A stretch of 64,000 nt of DNA from Euborellia annulipes (taxonomy: Eukaryota > Arthropoda > Insecta > Dermaptera > Anisolabididae), in contig JAKCPI010003243.1 in the NCBI GenBank assembly GCA_023213315.1, forward strand, positions 1 to 64,000, in the 5' to 3' direction. Position numbers and translations under genes: made by a program. Under the pieces are notes generated by a model. The model worked only from the letters and a program-made list of their open reading frames with translations. It made no database searches and was not told where the DNA came from. How positions within the stretch are numbered: position 1 is the stretch's first letter; every line of letters starts with the position of its first letter. Below, in pieces: positions 43,965 to 51,630 of the stretch.

Positions 43965-44946
43965 GAGGTAAAGGTGGTATTATGAGCCCCTAGTTTCTTT
44001 TTTGTTATAATAAATTTTTTTAAATAATTTTTGCTAAATTATTTGTGTTGAAATTCAACTATAACAATTGATGAATATATTTAAAAAGTATGCAGTCGAT
44101 TAAATACACAGAAAGTGAAATAATAACAAAAAATCAAAAAAGTTCGTTTTGTTGAAAAAATTTTCTGTGCTGGTATTATGAGCCCCTAGAGTAAATACAT
44201 GGAAAAGAGTGTTAAAAAGAGGTTAGTAATACAAATATCCTTTATGAAAATTGAATTTTGTTAATTACAAAACTATATTAGTGTAAATAAGTTGGAAAAC
44301 AGAAAATATTTTATGATCTGCAAAAGTCACAAATATAAGCATCTTTTTCAGTCCCAGCACAGTCATTGTGCGCCCACATTTCACACATCAGGCACTGTAT
44401 CCACAGTTCTCCTTGATAATTGGCAGAGTAAAGTCCTTCACAAAACTTACAGGGAGTATGCTCATCTCCGGGATTATCAACTCCCACTGGCATTTCCAAA
44501 ACGGACTCTCCGGTATTGACGGACCCTCAAAAATTGGGGCTCATATACCAGGCACAGAAGGAGGCTCACATTACCGACATAGCCATAGTGAATTTCTTCA
44601 AAGCATATTCTATCTTTGCAACTGTCTAAATTAATTATCACCTACATTAAATCAAAGCTTAAAACCTACTGTATTAGATAGCGTAGCCTATTAAAGTAAA
44701 TGTAATCGAATAATAATCATAATTAAGGGCTAAACAGGTACCTTTCAAAGTTTTTGAGTAGAAGAAAACACAAACACCTGATTTATCCACCATCTATCAT
44801 CAACAACTGAACCAAAGCTCTCTAGAGGCCTAAAAAAGAACGGAACACAGTGTTTCCATCAATCCCCATTAGATTGTGTGAACTCTATGACGAGATATAT
44901 TGGGGGCTCATAATACCTACAGGGCTCATATTACCACCTTTACCTC
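43965..44946 (-). mobile_element. Pogo-like non-autonomous element, TA target
   Basis: Ends GAGGTAAAGGTGGTATTATG and CATATTACCACCTTTACCTC, with TA just outside (43963-43964, 44947-44948). TATTATGAGCCCC-type phrases recur near both ends (43978, 44174, 44538, 44904). The only protein trace is a C-terminal zinc finger on the minus strand. Size 982 bp, so most of a transposase is gone. Confidence 0.75.
44311..44520 (-). pseudogene. Zinc-finger C-terminus of a pogo/CENP-B-type transposase
   Basis: About 65 codons with a PHD/RING-like pattern: CKFCEGLY, WIQCLMCEMWAHNDC and YICDFC before the stop, that is C-x2-C, C-x2-C-x4-H-x2-C, C-x2-C. DDE transposases of the pogo/Jerky group in invertebrates often end in just such a finger. 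The surrounding inverted ends support a transposon origin over a host PHD gene. The open frame starts without ATG, and no DDE domain is present. The finger itself is undamaged. Confidence 0.6.
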
Positions 44947-45329
44947 TAGTAGAGACTGACAGGGTCTACAGGGTCTCAAGACGTGCTCAAACGACGACGA
45001 CGACGACGATAACAAGCCAGGTAGCCAGACGGGCTCCTGCCTTTGTACTCGTCAAAGACGGGATAAGTGCCAGACGGGCTTCTATCTAAACACGACGCCG
45101 ACGACGAGGATAGCGCTAGCGAGTAGGCGGCTCGCGATCGTACGCGGAGAGCGAAGAGACGAGGAGGACGCGAATCGCGGAGTGCGTGCTTGTCTGCGTT
45201 TCTCCTCATCGCTCCACTCCCTGTAAATATAAACTTTTATCGAGTGCGGGACTTTTATTTTCTTTTATCCACTTGCGTTTTGTAAAATATTCATTAATTC
45301 AATTTATTATTCATTAAAATATATTCTTT
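44947..45329. other. CpG- and GC-rich patch
   Basis: 44985-45210 is far richer in GC than its surroundings, with an (ACG)n run (44994-45009), CGCTAGCGAGTAGGCGG and TCGCGATCGTACGCGG. Frames of 77-79 codons are low-complexity. Might be an old promoter CpG patch or part of an unknown repeat; function unknown. Confidence 0.35.
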
Positions 45330-45404
45330 TAGAAGATATGAGTAGGATGGCAGCCAGGAAAGAAATCAGACAAAAAATTCAATCAACTTTTATCCAATTT
45401 TAAT

Positions 45405-45452
45405 ACGATCGCCGACGTTTCGGACGCAAATCGCGCCCTTCCTCAGGACAAT
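45405..45452 (-). ncRNA. Hammerhead-like motif, left arm of P2
   Basis: Minus strand: ATTGTC, CTGAGGA, A, GGGCGC..GCGTCC, GAAACGTC, GGCGAT. Helix I has six pairs (two G-T). Confidence 0.5.
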
Positions 45453-45570
45453 AATGCGAAAGGGTTCAATGAGTAACAGCAAATATATACAGTACAAAAC
45501 AATGCATCTCACACCCGTGAATTGTGTTTTTATATTAAAAAAATACGTCCATCTGTATTTCATTAACCAT

Positions 45571-45619
45571 CGATTGTCCTGAGGAAGGGCGCGATTTGCG
45601 TCCGAAACGTCGGCGATCG
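45571..45619 (+). ncRNA. Hammerhead-like motif, right arm of P2 (best example)
   Basis: CGATTGTC (45571-45578) pairs over eight positions with GGCGATCG (45612-45619, two G-T). CTGAGGA (45579-45585), unpaired A, six-pair helix II GGGCGC/GCGTCC closed by GATTT, GAAACGTC (45604-45611). Predicted cleavage after GTC at 45611. Confidence 0.55.
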
Positions 45620-45730
45620 TAATAAAATTGGATAAAAGTTGATTGAATTTTTTGTCTGATTTCTTTCCTGGCTGCCATCCTACTCATATCTTCTAATAGT
45701 TCAGCCATCATCTCAATCATTTGAAATAAA

Positions 45731-45770
45731 TAGGGATGGGGTCTAAATGGCCTTAGATGCCGAGAAGGAC

Positions 45771-45804
<34 letters not shown>
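45731..45804 (+). repeat. Retroposon 3' end with long poly(A)
   Basis: TAAATGGCCTTAGATGCCGA then GAAGGACCTT and ~26 A. The same phrase (TAAATGGCCTCTGTAGCCGA, AAGGGTTTAAAAAA) is at 63232-63270, so both look like 3' ends of one retroposon family. The 5' parts are not identified. Confidence 0.5.
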
Positions 45805-46086
45805 CGTAAAAAAAGAAAAGTCTTATTGAATTAACTCGACGATTTATTTCTTTCCCCCTCCTTAAATATTTTGACGTGACAACGTCTTACAAATCATGTG
45901 TCTATAGTGGCATGTTAGAGGGGCATGCACGGAAAAGTTTATTGGCTTGAATAACTCCTCTGTCTTAAGAGGTATAATTATGGGAAATATACGGTTAGAA
46001 AGAATGAGTTTTCAGCTAAAGAATTCACCATTTATTTTTTCCTATCATTTTATTTTACCGCGCTGCGGTAAATTCTAATTTGAAAG

Positions 46087-46578
46087 TTTAAACTCCTGTA
46101 GATTCTGAACGGCTAATCAGATCAGACTAAATGGGATGTCATTTGGTGCAGAAAGAAAACCTCTAATAGAATAAATAAAAAAATCCCGAGTAATTAACTC
46201 AAAAATTGGTTTTTTCTCGAAAAACCTCATTTTTTAGACAAAAAAATATCGAAAAATAGCCCCTACTTGTGCAACGCATAGCGACTTGACCATAAAAGCT
46301 ACATTAAATCTAAATATAGTTTTAGAAAGAGTGGTTCAATACCCAGAGGTTATTTTTTCATTTTTTTGATATGACGTCATTTTACCGCATGAGAGCACTC
46401 GGCGGGATTTCGTTTTTCGAAATTTTAAACCCCTGTAGATTCCGAACGGCTAATCAGATCAGACTAACTGAGATGTCATTTGGTGCAGAAAGAAAACCTC
46501 TAATAGAATAAATAAAAAAATCCCGAGTAATTAACTCCAAAATTGGTTTTTTTCTCGAAAAACCTCATTTTTTAAGCA
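46087..46578. repeat. Direct repeat, two ~152-bp units ~339 bp apart
   Basis: CTGTAGATTCTGAACGGCTA, ATCAGATCAGACTAA, GATGTCATTTGGTGCAGAAA, AAACCTCTAATAGAATAAAT and TCCCGAGTAATTAACTC occur at 46087-46238 and 46426-46578 in the same orientation, differing by a few bases. Possible two monomers of a ~340-bp satellite. Confidence 0.8.
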
Positions 46579-47164
46579 TATGTCGCCCTTAATGGATAAA
46601 AGTTTGGCCACACCTGTCATATATTGTTTCAATGAAAATGTTTGAACATGTTTATTTATGAAAACAAACTACTAGTAAAAAAAAAAAACAAAAACAATAC
46701 TTTCTCTCTTTATATTTCAATATAGGTAAGAGAAAAAAAATTTTTTGAAGTCAAGCAAAAGAAGTTGTCACGTTAAAAAGCCACCGGCTGTGTAGAAGAC
46801 ACAGCCAACACCTAATTTTTTAGCTCTCAGATTACTATACAATTATTTCTAGAATTTTGCTACCATTAATTATAAAAATATTAATTTATATAAAAATATT
46901 TTTTTTATTTATTCATATTTATTATTTTAATTAAAGCCGCAATGGCACCGTCTCTTCCACTGCGTTTCATCGAGTTTTTAATTAAGGAAAACCTCCGTCC
47001 CAGGATCTTCTAAATTTTATTATTTTATTTATAAAACTAGCAATCATTTAGAAAATTGATCTTGGTGGTCAATATTCGCGCCGCCCCTTAGACTAGTCCG
47101 CGCCTCCCTAGGGAGGTGCGCCTCACAGTTTGTCATACGCTGGTCTAGAGTGCATTTATTCCAT
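46579..47164. other. AT-rich spacer with a RepA end fragment
   Basis: ATACTTTCTCTCTTTATATT and AGGTAAGAGAAAAAAAA at 46697-46737 are a RepA terminus. The CGCCGCCCCTTAGACTAGTC patch near 47080 is unassigned. Confidence 0.4.
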
Positions 47165-47412
47165 ACATTTAAATGTCAATGTCGAGATTTTGATGGATAT
47201 ACACGTTTTGAGGTCTCCTGAATCCAAAAAATGGTTTTCGCGACATGGTCTGTGTGTGGGTGTGTCTGTCTGTCTGTGAACAAAATATTTCAAGAACGAA
47301 AAGAGCTGGGAGGTTGAAATTTTATATTTAATTTAGGTACCACCCTGGGATGCGACAAGAAGCTTTTGAACAAAATCGACCAAAGAGAACTAGTACTTTA
47401 CTGATGCACTTT
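47165..47412 (-). repeat. RepA interspersed repeat, - copy, partial
   Basis: ATGTCGAGATTTTGATGGAT, CACGTTTTGAGGTC, TTTTCGCGACATGGTCTGTG, ACGAAAAGAGCTGGGAGGTT, GAACTAGTACTTTACTGATG. Truncated at both ends. Confidence 0.75.
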
Positions 47413-47738
47413 AGAAGTTTTTTTTTTTTTTTTAAGTGAAACTTTATTTTAATCGACACAAATTTTTTCGTTTCTCTATCAGCATGTCGCGTTACAGGTT
47501 ACGTAAAGGCCATGACACTACAGGTTATGACGTCACAAGCCACGACGACAAAAATAGGAAAGTTGAAATTTAATATATATGACGAATTATAAAAAAATAA
47601 TTGTGAGATTTAATTTTTCAATTTTTAAATTGATAAAATATAATTTTTAAAATAATTTAAAATGATTCAAATACTAAATAAATATTTTTCTGTTTTTTAC
47701 GCCAATTGATTTCCCATTTTCCAATTATTAAATTAAGA

Positions 47739-48350
47739 TTAAAAACGCGATTTTAATACCCTTAATTGAATAATTTTCTGAAAATTTTCAGTTAAAAGCC
47801 TACGATCCGAAAAAAGTTTCACTTGCATCGTGGTTTCATAAAACCACACAATATTTTTTTCGATTTTCTCAGCCTTCTTTGGCGCCGATTCACCCCGAAA
47901 AACTCTCTGTTTTGACAGCTGTTTGGTCTCTGGTGTGATGTGATGGATCCTCGTTTCATCCACGGTTACGAAACTCGTCCATATTTCGGTTAAACAATGC
48001 CAAACACTCCTTCGAAGTTGTCACACGATTTGCAGAAAGCTTTCTCAGACCCAAGTGATCACTCAAAATTGAAACCACTGAGACATGTGAGATGCCTATG
48101 GCTTTCACAATCTCTCTCACTTTCAATCTCCTATCGGCCATCACCATATTGTGGATTTTTTCAATTGTTTCGGGTGTAGAGACCTCAACTGGGCGTCCAG
48201 AACGTTCGGCATCTTCCGTGCTTGTACGGCCACAACGGAATTCCGTAAACCACTTCTTTACCATTGAAATTGATGGTGCAGAGTCCGCATAGTATTTATC
48301 AAGCATAGCCTTGGTTTCAGTGATGTTTTTTTCAACAACACGAAATTCAC
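47739..48350 (-). pseudogene. Mariner (irritans-type) transposase relic
   Basis: Minus-strand reading begins near 48350 (KSEFRVVEKNITETKAMLD) and covers the N-terminal helix-turn-helix region with the phrases DKYYADSAPS, SMVKKWFTEFR, EDAERSGRPVEV, TPETIEKIHNMV and GLRKLSA. It then jumps to NRVTTSKECLALFNRN, an internal deletion of roughly a dozen residues compared with the family. After a frameshift near 47963 it continues FVTVDET-IHHITPETK and GESAPKKA, containing the first catalytic Asp (VDET); the usual Trp of DETWIHH is Arg here. The rest of the DDD domain is missing. Right-hand terminal repeat at 48509-48530. Inactive on several counts. Confidence 0.88.
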
Positions 48351-48508
48351 TTTTTCTATTTTCTTCTCAAATCACGAGGTAGTCTGCTATGGATGTCAAA
48401 CAAATACTAAAAGACCCAGCTGGTTCAAATTTCGACAGGAGTCAGCTGATAGTTGCCTGCTGACAGGAGCAGTGCTGCCATTTCTGTTAAGAGGCGGTAA
48501 ATTCAAAA

Positions 48509-48530
48509 AGTCACGGACTTATTGACCTGT
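48509..48530 (-). repeat. Mariner terminal inverted repeat (5' end)
   Basis: Minus strand ACAGGTCAATAAGTCCGTGA resembles irritans mariner ends (ACAGGT...ATAAGTCC). It lies ~180 bp upstream of the transposase relic. The opposite terminal repeat was not found. Confidence 0.6.
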
Positions 48531-48734
48531 CTTCGTAGTTTATTTATAATTTAACAAAACTGTATTACTTAAAAGTGTATACCCATCTAATATGTTCAAC
48601 CTAATTGTTGATGGAACGCTTCAAGATTAATATGTAAAATTTTATAAAAAAATTTTTGTATATTGTATATCAGAAAAATGGATTTATGGCACTGATCCGT
48701 TAGCTACTTAAATAAATAAATAAAAAAAAATTCC

Positions 48735-48792
48735 CATCTTGAATTCAAATGTACTGTACTGTCGGAAACTAATTATATGTCGATACAAAAAA
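48735..48792 (-). repeat. RepA edge fragment, - orientation
   Basis: CATCTTGAATTCAAATGTAC, TGTCGGAAACTAATTATATG and TCGATACAAAA are the reverse of the RepA segment that follows the hairpin. Confidence 0.65.
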
Positions 48793-48873
48793 TCTGGTGT
48801 GACAAGCACAGAACAAAAATTTCGATTACCGAGAGTAAGAGAAAGTTGTGTGCTGTGCGCCAGTCACACCAGA
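48793..48873. repeat. RepA-associated hairpin, copy 5
   Basis: TCTGGTGTGACAAGCACAGA pairs with TGTGCTGTGCGCCAGTCACA and CCAGA; inner loop TTTCGATTACCGAGAGTAAG. Followed at 48895 by TACTTTCTCTTTACATTATT, a RepA-like terminus. Confidence 0.8.
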
Positions 48874-49371
48874 TTTTTGCAAACTTTATATATCGATATA
48901 CTTTCTCTTTACATTATTGTGATCAATATGGAACTCTATTTGTATACTCTATCTATAGATATATTTCTCCATAAATGGAGCTCCGGTGTGAATTTATCGA
49001 TCTTCTCAAATGTCGGCGACATTTATGTCAAAGGAGTAAAATCCTCTTCATTACCATTTGAAACATGTTATATTGAAATTTATTTATTAGAAATATCTTA
49101 GAATCTTGGAAATAGATCCAAGAAACAAACAATTAAATAACTTGAGAGAAAAGGCGATATTAATTTCCAAAAATAGAGAAAAAGTCCCACAGGGATCACG
49201 AAATAAAAATTTTTTGATGGTATAAATTTGACGGGCTTAGGTATTTTGATAAAATTTCTGATTTTTACTTTCTCGTATACAGAATGAGTGTGAATGAGAA
49301 AATATTGCCGCCTCGAAACGCATTCACCGAGCTCTAAGTGTGCGTTAGGTTGCATAATAGATAGGAGTAAA
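48874..49371. other. Unassigned sequence
   Basis: Short frames in both directions without family features. TTTTTACTTTCTCGTATACA at 49262 is a RepA-end fragment. Confidence 0.35.
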
Positions 49372-49385
49372 TAATAAATAAATGG

Positions 49386-49588
49386 AAGGAAACGGAGAAT
49401 GAAACCAGCATATAATAGACGCCTCTCACATTAATTTAATTTGTAGATATTTCATTTTTTCTGTACTGATGATGACCAGGCGTGATGCCGGTCGAAATAT
49501 CTACAAATTAAATTGATGTGAGATTATATGCTGGTTTTATTCTCCGATTCCTTACATATGTATATGATCCAGCGAAAAATCCTAATCG
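49386..49588 (+). mobile_element. Palindromic element P6, 14-bp TSD
   Basis: Bounded by TAATAAATAAATGG at 49372-49385 and 49589-49602. Arms start AAGGAAACGGAGAATG and AACCAGCATATAAT and return inverted at 49522-49550; a ~36-nt tail follows. The hammerhead-like motif occupies the loop and inner right arm. At 203 bp it is the shortest of the set. Confidence 0.85.
49462..49505 (+). ncRNA. Hammerhead-like motif in P6
   Basis: TGTA (49462-49465), CTGATGA (49466-49472), unpaired T, GACC-A-GGC, loop GTGAT, GCC-GGTC, GAAATATC (49494-49501), TACA (49502-49505). Helix II has seven pairs with one bulge. Predicted NUH triplet ATC. Confidence 0.5.
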
Positions 49589-49602
49589 TAATAAATAAAT
49601 GG

Positions 49603-50149
49603 GAATGAGTGTTTTGTAATGGAAAGACTTTAAAAATTATTAAAAATATAATATAATTTTCAAGGTGAAATAATAGATTTTTTATATGACAAGAGTATTG
49701 CAAATTTTAAAAAAAGTGTGTCTGTGCGACACGCTTTACTCTTTTTATCACAATTTATATTTCAAAAGAAAAGGAAGCATTCAAGTGTCATTAAGCATGA
49801 GGCCTTGACTTGAAAAAAGAGCAGCCACCAGATCTATAGTGATAAATAAGGACAAGCACTGCTCAACAACGACAAGGTGGCAACTTGGATCATCAGTGCT
49901 CAAAAAAAAAAAAAAAAAAAAAAAAAAGTTTATAATATTTAACAAGACATGTGAGTGTTCTTATAATAGACTATTTTTCTTCTTGAAAATAGGACAGGCC
50001 GGCCCGTCGCACGGTTTGACGTCTGTTAAAATGAGGAAGGAAGGGACAGACATACAAAGAACTGAATGATTGCCAGTCCCAGCTCGGGCAGCTCGTGGTC
50101 GCCATCCACGTACTCACAAAACGTGAGCCACTGAGCAATTATAATAGAC
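49603..50149. other. Unassigned sequence with poly(A) tract
   Basis: A run of about 27 A at 49900-49926. GGACAGGCCGGCCCGTCGCA near 49991 is a short GC patch. No gene. Confidence 0.35.
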
Positions 50150-50495
50150 CATTTTTACATTCCCTTAATTATATATGTTTGTTAAGAGTGAGTATTGGAT
50201 GTCAAGTATTCATGTCAAATATGAGATTTTGGTGGAAATACATGTTTTCAGGTAAATTCATTCGAACGATTTTGATTAAAATTCAAAAATGAATTATTTT
50301 TTAGATGCTCTTATAAATGTATATTCTCAATTTGCCATTGAAATCATCTGAATACTACTTTACTCTTGTACTTCATTTTACTCTTTTCATAGGAAGGATA
50401 GGAGAAATGGTTGTCATGTTATCAAAATATAAATATTTTTCTATGTTTATAAATTTTACATATTGAATTCAAATGTGGGACACGAAATATATATT
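50150..50495 (-). repeat. RepA interspersed repeat, - copy, with internal deletion
   Basis: AGTATTGGATGTCAAG, GATTTTGGTGGAAATACATG, then a jump to CGATTTTGATTAAAATTCAA, TTTTTTAGATGCTCTTATAA, ATTTTACATATTGAATTCAA and GGGACACGAAATATATAT. Confidence 0.7.
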
Positions 50496-50666
50496 GCCCT
50501 CTGGTGTTGGTGTAGAGGTTAGCATGCTAACCTCGTATACCAAAAGTCGCAGGTTCGGACCCCAGGCAGTCCGATGATGTTTAAGCCATTTGGATACCAA
50601 AATGGCTTAAATAAGAATGCCTGGACCCCCAATATGTATATTAATCAATAACGGATATCGTAAAAG
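50496..50666 (+). mobile_element. tRNA-headed SINE family S1, copy C, 3'-truncated
   Basis: A box TGGTGTAGAGGTTAGCATGC, B box GCAGGTTCGGACCCC, CAGTCCGATGATGTTTAAGC, GGATACCAAAATGGCTTAA, CCTGGACCCCCAATATG, AACGGATATCGTAAAA. It stops where other copies continue with the GTGTGTGAGTG block and poly(A); gag sequence follows at once. Confidence 0.82.
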
Positions 50667-51449
50667 CTCCGAGCGGTGCCGGCATACACACAATTATTTA
50701 GTTTATACCTTGAACCCGTGGTTCAGGCGTGTGATCCTAACCTTACAGCCAATAGATTCCAAAACTTGCCCCGCGTTCAATTGCCTACCTTTTCTGGTAA
50801 CTTGGAAGAATGGTCAGCCTATTATTCCCTTTACAAATCGTTAGTTGGGGATAACAACTTACTAACCGAAGTTGAGAAGTTTCAGTATCTCAGGTCGTCA
50901 TTAAGGGCCGATGCTTTAGCCGTTATCTCCGACTTTGAGTTAAGTGCAGGGAACTTCCAGCCCGCCTTGAAGGCTCTTGTAGATAGGTACCAAAATACCC
51001 GACGATTAGGTAGCATGTACCTCTCAAAGATTACGCAATTTAAGACCATGAAGGACGCCTCTTATGGAAATCTTAAAAGATTTTTACACGTCCACATGAA
51101 TAGCTTTAATGCACTCCGTTCTCTTGATATCCCCGATTTGTCAGATTTTATTCCGCTGCACCTGGCTTTAGAAAATCTGGACGCAGATACTAGAAGGGCG
51201 TTCGAAAATAAATACTCGGGATCCACTATACCATCATATAAGAATTTAATTGATTTCGTCACTTCCAGAAGTAGGGTGGCAGAACTCTTAGGGGAAGATA
51301 ATAAATCGACGGGTAGGGAAGGTAATATCTCCTCGGGACCATCTAAACAATCATCCTCTCTGTTTCATAGTATGGGAGCGATTCCAAGAGGGGGAGGCCG
51401 ACAAAGGCCCATCATCCAAAACGGAGACCCCATCGAGGAGCGAGTCTAA
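50664..51449 (+). CDS. Gag-like DUF1759 protein, 5'-truncated
   Basis: Open frame from just after a stop at 50661 with no ATG at its start, so the original N-terminus is lost at the junction with the SINE. From about 50770 it has the DUF1759 signature seen in BEL/Pao-type gag proteins: PTFSGNLEEWSAYYSLYKSL, VEKFQYLRSSLRADALAVI and LKALVDRYQNTRRL, then a helical stretch to about 51290. This region is expected to act in capsid assembly. The frame stops at 51447-51449, but the adjacent frame stays open and carries a serine-rich linker and zinc knuckles, so the true gag continues through a one-base shift, probably at the G5 run 51390-51394. What is downstream is a Ty3-type pol, an unusual partner. 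Confidence 0.8.
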   Translation, partial: KLRAVPAYTQLFSLYLEPVVQACDPNLTANRFQNLPRVQLPTFSGNLEEWSAYYSLYKSLVGDNNLLTEVEKFQYLRSSLRADALAVISDFELSAGNFQPALKALVDRYQNTRRLGSMYLSKITQFKTMKDASYGNLKRFLHVHMNSFNALRSLDIPDLSDFIPLHLALENLDADTRRAFENKYSGSTIPSYKNLIDFVTSRSRVAELLGEDNKSTGREGNISSGPSKQSSSLFHSMGAIPRGGGRQRPIIQNGDPIEERV

Positions 51450-51630
51450 AAATTGGGAAAGGACCTCCATAAGCGAGAATAAATACCTTGAGTGCTGGAA
51501 TTGTGGAGGGCATCATTTATGTAGTAAGTGTCCGGAACCTCGACGAAGGTTTTGTTACCGATGTGGAAAACCGGGCGAAGTAACAGCGTCATGTTCTTCC
51601 TGCAACCCGGGAAAAGGAAATCGAGGATAG
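51361..51630 (+). CDS. Gag C-terminus: linker and zinc knuckles
   Basis: Frame +1 relative to the upstream gag. It reads a polar linker (SSKTETPSRSESKNWERTS), then CWNCGGHHLCSKC, which is C-x2-C-x3-H-x4-C, and CYRCGKPGEVTASC, where the expected His of a CCHC knuckle is replaced by Glu (C-x2-C-x4-E-x4-C), and a final CSSC. Stop at 51628-51630. Retroelement knuckles bind genomic RNA. The first knuckle is one residue shorter than standard and the second lacks its His, so they may be atypical or decaying. The last 22 nt overlap pol and contain a candidate slippery heptamer. Confidence 0.75.
   Translation, partial: CFIVWERFQEGEADKGPSSKTETPSRSESKNWERTSISENKYLECWNCGGHHLCSKCPEPRRRFCYRCGKPGEVTASCSSCNPGKGNRG
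51609..51615 (+). promoter_or_regulatory. Candidate -1 ribosomal frameshift site (GGGAAAA)
   Basis: In the gag C-terminal frame the heptamer reads G-GGA-AAA, the X-XXY-YYZ form of a -1 slippery site, 13 nt before the gag stop. Slipping back one base enters the pol frame exactly (AGG-AAA-TCG-AGG). G/C-rich sequence follows, but I cannot confirm a stimulatory structure. Confidence 0.6.

Larger units (their letters stand above)
45329..45720 (+). mobile_element. Palindromic element P2 with hammerhead-like motifs
   Basis: Arms of ~125 bp: TTAGAAGATATGAGTAGGAT at the left, its complement ending at 45696. A ~110-bp centre, then a ~24-nt tail. The arms are almost identical. The frame on the minus strand across the arm is an artefact. 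No exact TSD; CATTAAAATATAT and CATTTGAAATAAAT at the flanks may be a decayed one. Confidence 0.75.

Noticed and set aside
44311..44520. Host PHD-finger gene exon
   Set aside because: Enclosed by inverted ends with TA on both sides; a transposase C-terminus explains it better.
45329..45720. TSD CATTAAAATATAT / CATTTGAAATAAAT
   Set aside because: Too many differences in AT-rich sequence to count as evidence.
50496..50666. 5' LTR of the Ty3-type element
   Set aside because: The sequence is SINE S1 by its A and B boxes and matches three other copies; it has no similarity to the probable 3' LTR at 54876.
51528..51611. Pol translation starting at ATG 51528
   Set aside because: This stretch overlaps the zinc-knuckle frame, which is the real coding frame there; pol is more likely reached by frameshift at 51609-51615.
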